Origin: JAJPXC01 sp964562375
Lineage (GTDB): Bacteria; Bacteroidota; Bacteroidia; Bacteroidales; Muribaculaceae
Direction of reading: 5' to 3'
Assembly (NCBI GenBank): GCA_964562375.1
Contig: CAZLSW010000071.1
Location: 1 to 16,869 of the forward strand
Length of the DNA: 16,869 nucleotides
Below, in pieces: positions 7,214 to 13,689 of the stretch (the first letter of the stretch is position 1; the number at the start of each line of letters is the position of its first letter). The notes under the pieces were generated by a model, which saw nothing but the letters and a program-made list of their open reading frames with translations, had not been told where the DNA came from and searched no databases. A program made the translations under genes and the position numbers.

Positions 7214-8907
7214 AACATAAAATATACATAATTATCGCATTGATTATCTGCGTGATAGGTGCTTTGCTGCCCCTTATCACGATTGACGTGGCTCTATATG
7301 AAAGTGATGAGCCGTATCAGGCTTACTGCACGCTTGCTCCCGATGCGATGTCGCCGATGGCGGCACTGACGTTCGCGTTGGGGCGATGGTGGCAGGCAAT
7401 GTTTGGCGAAGGGTTGTTGCAACTGCGCTGGCTCGCCTACACTATTAGGATTGCAACCGCCTTGATATCAGGGTTGTGGCTATGGAAGATGACACGACGG
7501 CCGATAGCCTCGGCTGTGGCATTCTTTGCCGCAGCGGCTTGCGTATCGACCGATGTGATGTACGACTGGAACGTCACGAGCACGCTTTGGCTTGTGGCTC
7601 TGGCTATAGCCATGGTGGAGTGCTGGAGAAAACCCCGGTGGAGTACGCTGGCTTGGGTGGGGGCCTGCGCAGCCCTGGCTACGCTATGCCGGTTGCCTTC
7701 GGGGGTAGTGGTGTTGGTGGTGGTAGCGGCGATTGTGGCGCATGGATTCTGGAATACACGAGTACACGAATACACGAATGCACGACAGGGGAGTCAAACA
7801 AACGAAGGAACCAGTAGACGCCGCTCTGGGGAGAAAAGGGCCGGGATCGCGTTGCCCTTAGGGTGGTGCATGGCCGTATTTCTGGCAGTGTATTTCACGG
7901 TGGCTTGGCTGTGCTTCGGTTCGCTTGACGAGTATTTCGCGCGCTGGGGCGAACACTATTTCGTCACTGGCCATGAGGGTATACTCGCTATCGTCTGGAA
8001 AGAATTGCCATATTTTATCTCTGACGGCTTGGCCCCATTCCTGTTGGGCGTGGGTTGTAGCCTGTGGGCATGGCTGGCGTGGAAGAGCAGGGTGAACCGA
8101 TGGTCGCTCTGGATAGATTATCTGATAGGAGCGGCAGTGGCTTGCTGGGCTCTCCAACGATTTGTGAGCCATGAAAGCTGGGTGTCGGGCTTGACTTTCT
8201 CGTGGTACCTCCTATGCGTGGTTGGGGTGGTGGCTAATTGGAAGCAGATGAGTCAAATACGCCGTGTCGCAGGTGCCGTCGTCTTGGTCTTTATGGTCGT
8301 GGAGATGATTGGCAGCAACGTGCCTTGGGAGCGATTCAGGGTGGCAGCTTGCCTGGGTGTGTGGCTGTTCGCGGTGCTGGGGAAAGAGGGCCAATGGCGA
8401 TGGTTGTCGGGGGCGACCTTGGCGATGCTCGCGGCCATGGTGGGCTTCAACGCCATGTATCCTTTCCGCATTGAGTGCAAGTGGCTCGATTTCACCCGCC
8501 GGCAAGCTACCGAGACGTTACAAATCCCCTATTTTGAGGGTGTTAAAGTGAATGAAGCTTATAAAACCAAACTAGAAACCAATTATCGGGCTATTCTACC
8601 TTACGCCCAGACGCCGGGAGGGATTTTGATTCTGGGTCATGACAAATTTGTCGACAATCTGGCCCTGCGAGGCGTGAACACTCGTGACGATTGGCCCCAC
8701 CGATTTGAGTTCAACGACCCTCGGCAAGCCGCCCAACTCGAAAGGGAGCTCGACGCCACATTGCCACGCTACCAATATGTGGCGATCGGCCAGGCCAAGC
8801 CTTGGCACTTCGACGAGGTGGTGGCAATCCACGAGCCGATGCTCTTGTCGCGAGGCTTCCACCTGATACTCGACACGGGCCAAAGTTGCCGCATCTACGG
8901 CCGTTAA
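7210..8907 (+). CDS. Putative GT-C type membrane glycosyltransferase, paralogue 4 of 4
   Basis: A 565-residue member, again joined by an ATGA overlap (7210-7213). Conserved features are LYESDEPYQAY (Asp33, Glu34), MAALTFALGRWWQAMFGEG, MYDWN, RLPS, WGEHYFVTGH, GSNV, and the tail motifs GHDKF and WPHRFEF. The first acidic residue seen in the others (DDE) is Ser here, which leaves SDE, so the indispensable pair is probably the final Asp-Glu. The protein is over 20 residues longer than its siblings. The excess is a hydrophilic, Arg-rich insert at about residues 181-210 (NTRVHEYTNARQG to RRRSGEKR) between two membrane segments. The insert begins with an 8-bp tandem repeat in the DNA. The array ends here; gdhA follows from its own promoter. 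Confidence 0.65.
   Translation: MKHKIYIIIALIICVIGALLPLITIDVALYESDEPYQAYCTLAPDAMSPMAALTFALGRWWQAMFGEGLLQLRWLAYTIRIATALISGLWLWKMTRRPIASAVAFFAAAACVSTDVMYDWNVTSTLWLVALAIAMVECWRKPRWSTLAWVGACAALATLCRLPSGVVVLVVVAAIVAHGFWNTRVHEYTNARQGSQTNEGTSRRRSGEKRAGIALPLGWCMAVFLAVYFTVAWLCFGSLDEYFARWGEHYFVTGHEGILAIVWKELPYFISDGLAPFLLGVGCSLWAWLAWKSRVNRWSLWIDYLIGAAVACWALQRFVSHESWVSGLTFSWYLLCVVGVVANWKQMSQIRRVAGAVVLVFMVVEMIGSNVPWERFRVAACLGVWLFAVLGKEGQWRWLSGATLAMLAAMVGFNAMYPFRIECKWLDFTRRQATETLQIPYFEGVKVNEAYKTKLETNYRAILPYAQTPGGILILGHDKFVDNLALRGVNTRDDWPHRFEFNDPRQAAQLERELDATLPRYQYVAIGQAKPWHFDEVVAIHEPMLLSRGFHLILDTGQSCRIYGR
7753..7784. repeat. 8-bp tandem array AATACACG inside paralogue 4
   Basis: Four 8-bp units: AATACACG (7753), AGTACACG (7761), AATACACG (7769) and AATGCACG (7777). 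They encode about residues 182-192 (TRVHEYTNARQ), at the start of an insert absent from the three sibling genes. The word resembles the ATTCGTGT word (reverse complement ACACGAAT) present once at 10577-10584. Confidence 0.9.
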
Positions 8908-8924
8908 AAAATTTTACTGAAAAT

Positions 8925-8957
8925 TTTGGCCATGTAAAGGTAAAATCAGTAACTTTG
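8925..8957 (+). promoter_or_regulatory. gdhA promoter, Bacteroidetes consensus
   Basis: The -33 element TTTG at 8925-8928 and the -7 element TAACTTTG at 8950-8957 are 21 nt apart, matching the Bacteroidetes TTTG/TAnnTTTG promoter. Transcription would start near 8964, about 23 nt before the gdhA ATG. There is no Shine-Dalgarno sequence, as is normal in this phylum. Confidence 0.85.
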
Positions 8958-8986
8958 CTTTTGGTTAACTTAAAATCTACCTATAC

Positions 8987-10324
8987 ATGGATATTAACAG
9001 TATCATGAAGGCCCTCGAGGCGAAACACCCGGGGGAGAAAGAGTACCTGCAAGCTGTGCGCGAGGTGCTGATGTCGGTAGCCGACGTTTACAATCAACAT
9101 CCTGAATTTGAGCGCAATAAGATTGTTGAGCGCATGGTTGAGCCGGATCGTATCGTTACGTTTCGCGTCACTTGGCTCGACGACCGCGGCGAGGTGCAGA
9201 ACAATATCGGTTACCGCGTGCAATTCAACAACGCCATTGGCCCGTACAAGGGTGGTATACGTTTCCACGCTTCGGTCAACCTTTCTATCTTGAAATTCTT
9301 GGGCTTCGAGCAAACGTTCAAAAACGCCCTCACCACGCTCCCGATGGGCGGTGCCAAGGGAGGTAGCGACTTCTCGCCACGCGGCAAGAGCGACCGCGAG
9401 ATAATGCGCTTCTGCCAGGCCTTCATTCTGGGCTTATGGAAAAACCTTGGACCCGACCGTGACGTCCCCGCTGGCGACATCGGCGTGGGTGGCCGCGAGG
9501 TAGGCTATATGTACGGAATGTACAAGCGTCTGGTCAACGAGCACGACGGCACGTTCACCGGCAAGGGCTTGGATTTCGGAGGTTCCCGCATCCGTCCCGA
9601 GGCAACAGGCTTTGGCGCTCTCTACTTCGTGCAGGCTATGCTTAAACGCATGAACGAGAGCATCGTGGGCAAGACCGTGGCCATCTCGGGCTTCGGCAAC
9701 GTTGCTTGGGGCGCAGCACTCAAGGCTACCGAGCTTGGCGCCAAGGTTGTGACCATCTCAGGTCCCGACGGCTACATCTACGACCCCGAGGGGATCAAGG
9801 GTGAGAAAATCGACTACATGCTCGAGTTGCGTGCCACGGGCGAGGATATCGTGGCACCCTATGCCGAAAAGTTCCCCGAGGCCACATTCTTCCCCGGCAA
9901 GCGTCCCTGGGAGCAGAAAGTTGACATCGCCCTTCCCTGCGCTACCCAGAACGAGGTCGACGGCGAGGATGCCCAGCACTTGGTTGACAACAAGGTACTT
10001 CTCGTGGCCGAGGTTTCCAACATGGGGTGCACCCCCGAGGCTATCGACACGTTCATCAACAATCGCGTGGTGTATGCCCCCGGCAAGGCTGTCAACGCTG
10101 GCGGCGTGGCCACCTCGGGCCTTGAGATGAGCCAGAACGCCATGCACCTGCAATGGAGCGCCGAGGAGGTGAACGAGAAACTCCACTGGATCATGCGCTC
10201 GATTCACGAGCAATGTGAGAAATACGGCATGGAGCCCGACGGCTACCTCAACTATATGAAGGGCGCCAACATCGCCGGCTTCATGAAAGTGGCCCATGCG
10301 ATGATGGGACAGGGCGTAATTTGA
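8987..10324 (+). CDS. gdhA: Glutamate dehydrogenase, hexameric NADP-type
   Basis: Catalyses reductive amination of 2-oxoglutarate with ammonia to give glutamate, the main ammonia assimilation route in many gut Bacteroidales. At 445 residues it has the length of the bacterial hexameric family. The substrate domain shows GPYKGGIRFH (Lys88), PMGGAKGGSDF (Lys124, the catalytic lysine by family position) and DVPAGDIGVG (Asp164). The nucleotide domain begins about residue 200, with the dinucleotide motif SGFGNVA (234-240). NADP preference is inferred from overall similarity to the 445-450-residue biosynthetic class. A small oddity is FHASVN where most relatives have FHPSVN. It has its own promoter and is followed by two hairpins. 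Identity is secure. Confidence 0.97.
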   Translation: MDINSIMKALEAKHPGEKEYLQAVREVLMSVADVYNQHPEFERNKIVERMVEPDRIVTFRVTWLDDRGEVQNNIGYRVQFNNAIGPYKGGIRFHASVNLSILKFLGFEQTFKNALTTLPMGGAKGGSDFSPRGKSDREIMRFCQAFILGLWKNLGPDRDVPAGDIGVGGREVGYMYGMYKRLVNEHDGTFTGKGLDFGGSRIRPEATGFGALYFVQAMLKRMNESIVGKTVAISGFGNVAWGAALKATELGAKVVTISGPDGYIYDPEGIKGEKIDYMLELRATGEDIVAPYAEKFPEATFFPGKRPWEQKVDIALPCATQNEVDGEDAQHLVDNKVLLVAEVSNMGCTPEAIDTFINNRVVYAPGKAVNAGGVATSGLEMSQNAMHLQWSAEEVNEKLHWIMRSIHEQCEKYGMEPDGYLNYMKGANIAGFMKVAHAMMGQGVI

Positions 10325-10340
10325 CGCGGTGCGTCAAATT
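10318..10340 (+). terminator. Perfect 10-bp hairpin over the gdhA stop codon
   Basis: AATTTGACGC (10318-10327) and GCGTCAAATT (10331-10340) are exact reverse complements with a 3-nt GGT loop. The TGA stop of gdhA (10322-10324) is inside the left arm. No T-tract follows, so on its own it is more likely an mRNA 3'-end stabiliser or pause site than a complete terminator. Confidence 0.6.
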
Positions 10341-10344
10341 TCGC

Positions 10345-10379
10345 AAGGATAAAGGTTAAAGGATTAAGGATAAAGGGAG
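10345..10379. repeat. AAGGATA heptamer tandem array
   Basis: Five contiguous 7-bp units: AAGGATA (10345), AAGGTTA (10352), AAGGATT (10359), AAGGATA (10366), AAGGGAG (10373). The array begins 21 nt after the gdhA stop codon. A pyrimidine-rich tract at 10400-10440 contains the reverse complement of these words, so the two arms can pair. Confidence 0.9.
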
Positions 10380-10420
10380 AATAGCCAATCTCCCGAGAAC
10401 CTTAATCCTTTTCCTTTTTT
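10358..10420 (+). terminator. Likely gdhA terminator built from repeat words
   Basis: AAAGGATTAAGG (10358-10369) pairs with CCTTAATCCTTT (10400-10411). Inside it, GGGAGA (10375-10380) pairs with TCTCCC (10389-10394), across a 5-by-5 internal loop. The stem is followed by TCCTTTTTT (10412-10420), a plausible U-tract. The stem is long and partly AT-rich, so termination efficiency is uncertain. Confidence 0.6.
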
Positions 10421-10426
10421 GTCTCC

Positions 10427-10443
10427 TCCTTTCCTCCTTTAAA
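10427..10443. repeat. 17-bp word shared in inverse orientation with 15485-15501
   Basis: TCCTTTCCTCCTTTAAA at 10427-10443 is the exact reverse complement of TTTAAAGGAGGAAAGGA at 15485-15501. Both copies are intergenic: this one about 100 bp after the gdhA stop, the other immediately after the stop of the clostripain-like gene. Confidence 0.9.
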
Positions 10444-10464
10444 TCTCAACTTTCTCAAGTTATG

Positions 10465-10670
10465 AAACCACTAAATAACACTAATGAACACCAACAAATT
10501 AACGTGGCTCTTAATAATTTTTAGAGAGCTTATGCTCTTTAATTAACACTAATCCCGGTAGGAGTTTAGTATCGAAATTCGTGTTAATTCTTTGCGTAGC
10601 AAAGCAAAATTAATGAAAGAAATATAGCTAAAGGGCTGAATTAGTGAAAATTAGTGAATATTAGTGGTTT
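10465..10670. repeat. 206-bp inverted element with CACTAA every 10 bp
   Basis: The left arm reads AAACCACTAA, ATAACACTAA, TGAACACCAA (10465-10494). The right arm on the reverse strand reads AAACCACTAA, TATTCACTAA, TTTTCACTAA (10670 back to 10641). The first 10 bp are a perfect terminal inverted repeat. Inward, the hexamer CACTAA recurs at exact 10-bp steps while the four spacer bases differ. The middle holds three more dyads: 10521-10542 (loop TTAT); AATTAACACTAAT (10541-10553) against ATTCGTGTTAATT (10577-10589); and CTTTGC-GTA-GCAAAG (10590-10604) nested in TTAATT/AATTAA. No target-site duplication and no open reading frame of note are visible. Confidence 0.85.
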
Positions 10671-10753
10671 CTGATATTACTTGCGAAACTTGCATTAAAG
10701 ATTTAAAGGGAATCTCCATTGAACCGCCGTGCTTTCGTGGGCGTTTCACTTAT

Positions 10754-11266
10754 ATGAAGGATATTTATACACCCAAGAGTGACAACGAGCGACTTTTTTA
10801 TTCTCATCCCCGATGGAGGCGAGGGAAAGCTGTCGCTCTTGCTATCGTGGCGCTTATGGCGCTCATCTTGGGACTTACAGGGTGCAAAAGTGATGACAAA
10901 ATCGACGAGTTGCCCTCGGCCGCCTCGTCGTTCATAAATGAATACTGGCCACTGAGAAACGTCTCGAAATGCGTCCACACCTCCGACGACACGTGGGTGG
11001 CAACCATCGAGGCCGGTCCTACAATCACCTTTGATTCCAACGGCACATGGACCGCGATTGACGGTAACGGGGGCACGCTCCCACAAGTGCTGATTTACGA
11101 CCAGCTACCGTCCAAGCTCTACGAATACCTCGAAGCCACGGAGCAAACCACCCAAGTGTACGCCGTGTCTCGCACGCCCCGCGTCTACACCCTCCAGATC
11201 TTCGACACCATGCTCTACTACACCATCTCCTCCGGCGAAATCTCCGGCAACCCCCCAAGAGAATAA
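10754..11266 (+). CDS. PepSY-like putative lipoprotein
   Basis: A 170-residue envelope protein. I start at the ATG at 10754; an in-frame GTG at 10664 lies inside a repeat. A basic stretch (HPRWRRGK) precedes a hydrophobic core and the lipobox LTGC with Cys44. The n-region of about 25 residues is long for a lipoprotein, and no better start is visible. After the cysteine come two units of the PepSY-like type: 'LPSAASSFINEYWP' to 'TITFDSNGTWTAIDG', then 'LPSKLYEYLEA' to 'YTLQIFDTMLYYTISSGEI'. This pattern is frequent in small Bacteroidales lipoproteins; the function is unknown. The 3' end overlaps the toxin gene on the other strand by 162 bp, and the TAA stop is the complement of the toxin Leu88 codon. 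Confidence 0.75.
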   Translation: MKDIYTPKSDNERLFYSHPRWRRGKAVALAIVALMALILGLTGCKSDDKIDELPSAASSFINEYWPLRNVSKCVHTSDDTWVATIEAGPTITFDSNGTWTAIDGNGGTLPQVLIYDQLPSKLYEYLEATEQTTQVYAVSRTPRVYTLQIFDTMLYYTISSGEISGNPPRE

Positions 11267-11527
11267 TTCGGAATGACTTCCTAATCTAATAAGCTTGATG
11301 ACATTAGAGTCTTCATCCAGCCATATCAATAGGTAATCCCCTTCAATATGGCACTCCATATGCCCAATATATTCACCGAGAAGCATATGGGGCCTGTAAG
11401 ATGGGGGAAGAGGAATGTCATTCTTCAACATCTCAACCACTAGATACAGTTTCTTGAGTTTGTTGGGCTGATTGGAATAACGTTTCAAATCTTTTTTGAA
11501 TTGTCGCCCGCTTTTTATTTCCTTCAT
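11105..11527 (-). CDS. YafQ-family type II toxin (mRNA interferase) with aberrant C-terminal extension
   Basis: Residues 1-89 form a complete RelE/YafQ-type toxin, which would cleave mRNA on the ribosome when free of its antitoxin. Seen are the N-terminal FKKDLKRY helix, PHMLLGEYIGHMECHIEGDYLLIW (in two parts: PHMLLGEYIGHM and ECHIEGDYLLIW) and the terminal LGSHSELF. His47, His60, Asp64 and His85 correspond to the histidine/aspartate catalytic set described for E. coli YafQ, by position. YafQ proteins normally end right after this motif at about 90 residues. Here the frame continues for 51 residues that are the antisense of the lipoprotein gene and look unlike a protein domain. The start overlaps the antitoxin stop (ATGA, 11524-11527). 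The extension may lower stability or activity, or the tail may be tolerated. Confidence 0.85.
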   Translation of the reverse strand: MKEIKSGRQFKKDLKRYSNQPNKLKKLYLVVEMLKNDIPLPPSYRPHMLLGEYIGHMECHIEGDYLLIWLDEDSNVIKLIRLGSHSELFSWGVAGDFAGGDGVVEHGVEDLEGVDAGRARHGVHLGGLLRGFEVFVELGR

Positions 11528-11778
11528 TTGAGGTCAAAAGAAGATAAAAAACTTTCGTAAGAGTCCATATTTACGGGAGTGAGGGTGCTTTCGTCCTTAG
11601 CATCCTGCATCGCCTGTATGGTGGCTGCGTTGGGAGTGTGATATGTGGCATCCATTAGCAGAGTCTCAACATAATTATTGAGGCTTCGATTATCACGAGC
11701 GGCCAATGTTTTCAGTCGCTCCAGCAAGTCGGCGCGAAGTCGAAACATGGCGGGTTTCCTGTTGATTACTGCTTCCAT
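11524..11778 (-). CDS. Antitoxin, ribbon-helix-helix-like, partner of the YafQ-type toxin
   Basis: An 84-residue protein whose N-terminal half (KPAMFRLRADLLERLKTLA, then NRSLNNYVETLL) looks like a ribbon-helix-helix DNA-binding unit: a short strand, then two helices. The C-terminal acidic part (DAKDESTLTPVNMDSYESF) would wrap the toxin. This pairing with YafQ-type toxins is common in Bacteroidales. The start at 11778 is chosen over an in-frame ATG at 11832 because a consensus promoter lies at 11798-11829, leaving a leader of about 13 nt; the upstream ATG would precede the promoter. Autorepression of this promoter is expected for the family but not shown here. The stop overlaps the toxin start by ATGA. 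Confidence 0.85.
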   Translation of the reverse strand: MEAVINRKPAMFRLRADLLERLKTLAARDNRSLNNYVETLLMDATYHTPNAATIQAMQDAKDESTLTPVNMDSYESFLSSFDLK

Positions 11779-11797
11779 AGTGATATCATTTATGCTG

Positions 11798-11829
11798 CAA
11801 AAGTAAATCATTCCTTTCTTATCAACAAA
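11798..11829 (-). promoter_or_regulatory. Promoter of the toxin-antitoxin operon
   Basis: On the minus strand the -33 element TTTG is at 11829-11826 and the -7 element TACTTTTG at 11805-11798, with exactly 20 nt between. This is a full match to the Bacteroidetes consensus. The predicted start of transcription, near 11791, fixes the antitoxin start at 11778. Confidence 0.85.
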
Positions 11830-11891
11830 CAATCCGACATCTTGTGTTGTTAAATAAGGTTAATTACATATGGTAAAGTGATAATATGATA

Positions 11892-13592
11892 CTATAGAGT
11901 GTAGGAGCGGGTGGTGGAGTTGCCGCAGGCGTCGGTGACGGTGAGGGTGAGGGTTTTGCCTGAGGCGGGGTAGGGGGCGGAGAGGGTGCCTGTCTTGCCG
12001 TCCAGTTCCATCAGTAGCCACTTACCGTCTACCTCGCCGCGATATGTTTCGATGCCGCTAAGGTTGTCGGCGATTTTGAAGGAGATACGTTTGCGGGCGC
12101 GCCATTTCTGCTGGTTGAGCGGGGTGATGGTGGGAGCGGTGGTGTCGGTGGTCACGGCGTAGCGGCCAAGGCGGTTGACGCTGGCGCAGGCCTTGCCGTC
12201 GCGGATGGTTGTGCCAACTGCCGAGGGGGAGTTTCCACCGAGGTAGACGAGAAGGTAGTTGTTAGTTGGAAGTTGTGAGTTGTTAGTTTTGATGGGAATT
12301 TCGATGTCGATGGTGCGGGCCAAAGGGACGGTTTTGGAGCCGATAGCAACCACTGGGGAGAGGTATTTGTCGCTGGCCGAGGTAGTTACGTCGATGTAAG
12401 TGTCGTTATAGAGTGCTTTTTCGGGGATTGTCACTTTAACACCGTCCTTTTCGATTGAGCCGCCTTTGGCCCAAGGGATAAGCGTGCCTTTGGGGGTGAC
12501 CGAGGGGATTGGCTGGCGTTGCCCATGGATGGTGAACGACTGCTTGGCGACGTTGCCGTGGGAATCCTCGAGGATCCATTGACACTTGTAATCGCGGCCC
12601 TCGTGGATGGTGAGCACGCCCTGGTCGGTAGCCTGGGTGATGTAACCCAAGGGATTGGACTCGGCCACTTGGGAGGTCATCACGCGAGTGCCGTGGTTGG
12701 CCAGCGCGGGGTAGTGGATGATAGTGTTGACGGCCCGGGAGTCGTCAAACGAGAAATGGTCGAGGTAACGCTGGAACACTTGCTGACCGTCGACCATCAG
12801 GGTCACTTTTTTTACCCCGTAGGTGTTGGTGGTGCCGTCCATCACGTCGACAGCGCGGATGCCCGGAGCGACGCGCCCCCAGGCGGTGAAAGGCTTGGTC
12901 AGCGAGGCATCGGCACGGGTGGCCATGGTAGCGTTTGAGCCGTCAACCATCCCTTCCACTGGAATCAAGGCGATGGAGGAGATGCGAGGGGCGCGCTTGT
13001 CGGTGATCAGGGAGGCGAAGTAGGGCATGGGGTCGAGGGCCTCCTCGGTGATGGCGTCGCGCACGTCCATGTGGAGATGCGGGCCTCCCGACGAGCCCGC
13101 GTTGCCGCTACGGGCGATCACCTCGCCTCGCTTGACAGGAATCTGCCCGGGCTCCAGGTTTATGTCGATACGGAAACTCTCATCGGCCATCTGCCGCTCA
13201 TGAGCCACCTTTTCGAAAGCGGGGGAGAAGGATTCCAAGTGGCCGTAGACGGTGGTCAATCCCAGTTCGGGGTGAGTGACGTACACGGCGCGGCCGAAAC
13301 CCCATGGCGACACCAAGATGCGGCTCACGTAGCCGTCGGCGGCGCAATAGATTTTGAGGCCTGTGCGACCTTGGGTCTTGAAATCGAGACCCGAATGGAA
13401 ATGGTTGGAGCGTATCTCGCCAAAATTGCCGCTGAGCAGCAGGGGGATGTCAAGCGGACGATGGAGGCTGGCCTGGGCGGGCGATGCCGGGGCCACGCGG
13501 TCGGGGCCTGTTTCCCCTCTTTCCTTGGCGCATGCTTCCAGGGGGAGAAGCAAGGCCGAGGTAAGGAGGATTTTTGTGATGAAGCGAATCAT
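11892..13592 (-). CDS. M23 family metallopeptidase, envelope-anchored
   Basis: A 566-residue probable peptidoglycan endopeptidase. Residues 1-20 are a signal sequence ending LPLEAC, with Cys21 a possible lipidation site, though Glu just before Ala is unusual for a lipobox. The LytM/M23 core spans about 45-185. It has HFHSGLDF with His66 and Asp70 as zinc ligands, YGHLE (His118) and GPHLHMDV with His172 and His174. The core is split at about 125-150 by a longer loop (FEKVAHERQMADESF). Residues 190-566 are beta-rich and end in an Ig-like module (TDACGNSTTRSYTL). A CAACTAA-type heptamer cluster encodes NNSQLPTNN at about 436-445. Full zinc-ligand sets suggest activity on peptide cross-links. It follows the GH9 gene across a 9-bp repeat tract, probably in one transcript. 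Confidence 0.9.
   Translation of the reverse strand: MIRFITKILLTSALLLPLEACAKERGETGPDRVAPASPAQASLHRPLDIPLLLSGNFGEIRSNHFHSGLDFKTQGRTGLKIYCAADGYVSRILVSPWGFGRAVYVTHPELGLTTVYGHLESFSPAFEKVAHERQMADESFRIDINLEPGQIPVKRGEVIARSGNAGSSGGPHLHMDVRDAITEEALDPMPYFASLITDKRAPRISSIALIPVEGMVDGSNATMATRADASLTKPFTAWGRVAPGIRAVDVMDGTTNTYGVKKVTLMVDGQQVFQRYLDHFSFDDSRAVNTIIHYPALANHGTRVMTSQVAESNPLGYITQATDQGVLTIHEGRDYKCQWILEDSHGNVAKQSFTIHGQRQPIPSVTPKGTLIPWAKGGSIEKDGVKVTIPEKALYNDTYIDVTTSASDKYLSPVVAIGSKTVPLARTIDIEIPIKTNNSQLPTNNYLLVYLGGNSPSAVGTTIRDGKACASVNRLGRYAVTTDTTAPTITPLNQQKWRARKRISFKIADNLSGIETYRGEVDGKWLLMELDGKTGTLSAPYPASGKTLTLTVTDACGNSTTRSYTL
12258..12285. repeat. Heptamer cluster inside the M23 peptidase gene
   Basis: Plus-strand units GTTGTTA (12258), GTTGGAA (12265), GTTGTGA (12272) and GTTGTTA (12279) are the reverse complement of the CAACTAA word found at 1-35, 710-772 and 1751-1771. 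The encoded peptide (TNNSQLPTNN) has the same NNSQL core as in the calycin-like protein, because the repeat lies in the same reading frame in both genes. Confidence 0.85.
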
Positions 13593-13617
13593 TATTTATC
13601 TTTGTTTTTAGATTAAA

Positions 13618-13689
13618 TCGGGAATTTCGGGAATTTCGGGAGTTTCGGGAGTCTCGGGAGTTTCGGGAGTTTCGGGATTCCCGGGTAGG
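13618..13689. repeat. 9-bp tandem array TCGGGAGTT between GH9 and M23 genes
   Basis: Eight 9-bp units start at 13618: TCGGGAATT twice, TCGGGAGTT, TCGGGAGTC, TCGGGAGTT twice, TCGGGATTC, and a degenerate CCGGGTAGG that ends directly at the GH9 stop codon (13690-13692). It fills three quarters of the 97-bp gap. The remaining 25 bp before the M23 start are AT-rich and show no promoter on the minus strand. Confidence 0.93.

Noticed and set aside
10465..10670. Insertion sequence or MITE call
   Set aside because: The ends are inverted, but no target-site duplication is visible and there is only one copy in the window, so it is reported as a repeat element only.
10664..10753. Upstream GTG extension of the PepSY-like lipoprotein
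   Set aside because: The GTG lies in the TTAGTGGTTT end of the CACTAA element, and the added 30 residues would push the lipobox even further from the N-terminus. The ATG at 10754 is preferred.
11779..11832. Longer antitoxin starting at 11832
   Set aside because: This ATG lies upstream of a full-consensus promoter (11798-11829), so it would not be in the mRNA.
13597..13604. TATCTTTG as a plus-strand promoter
   Set aside because: It matches the -7 consensus but faces the antisense of GH9, has no -33 element at the proper distance and no plus-strand gene after it.
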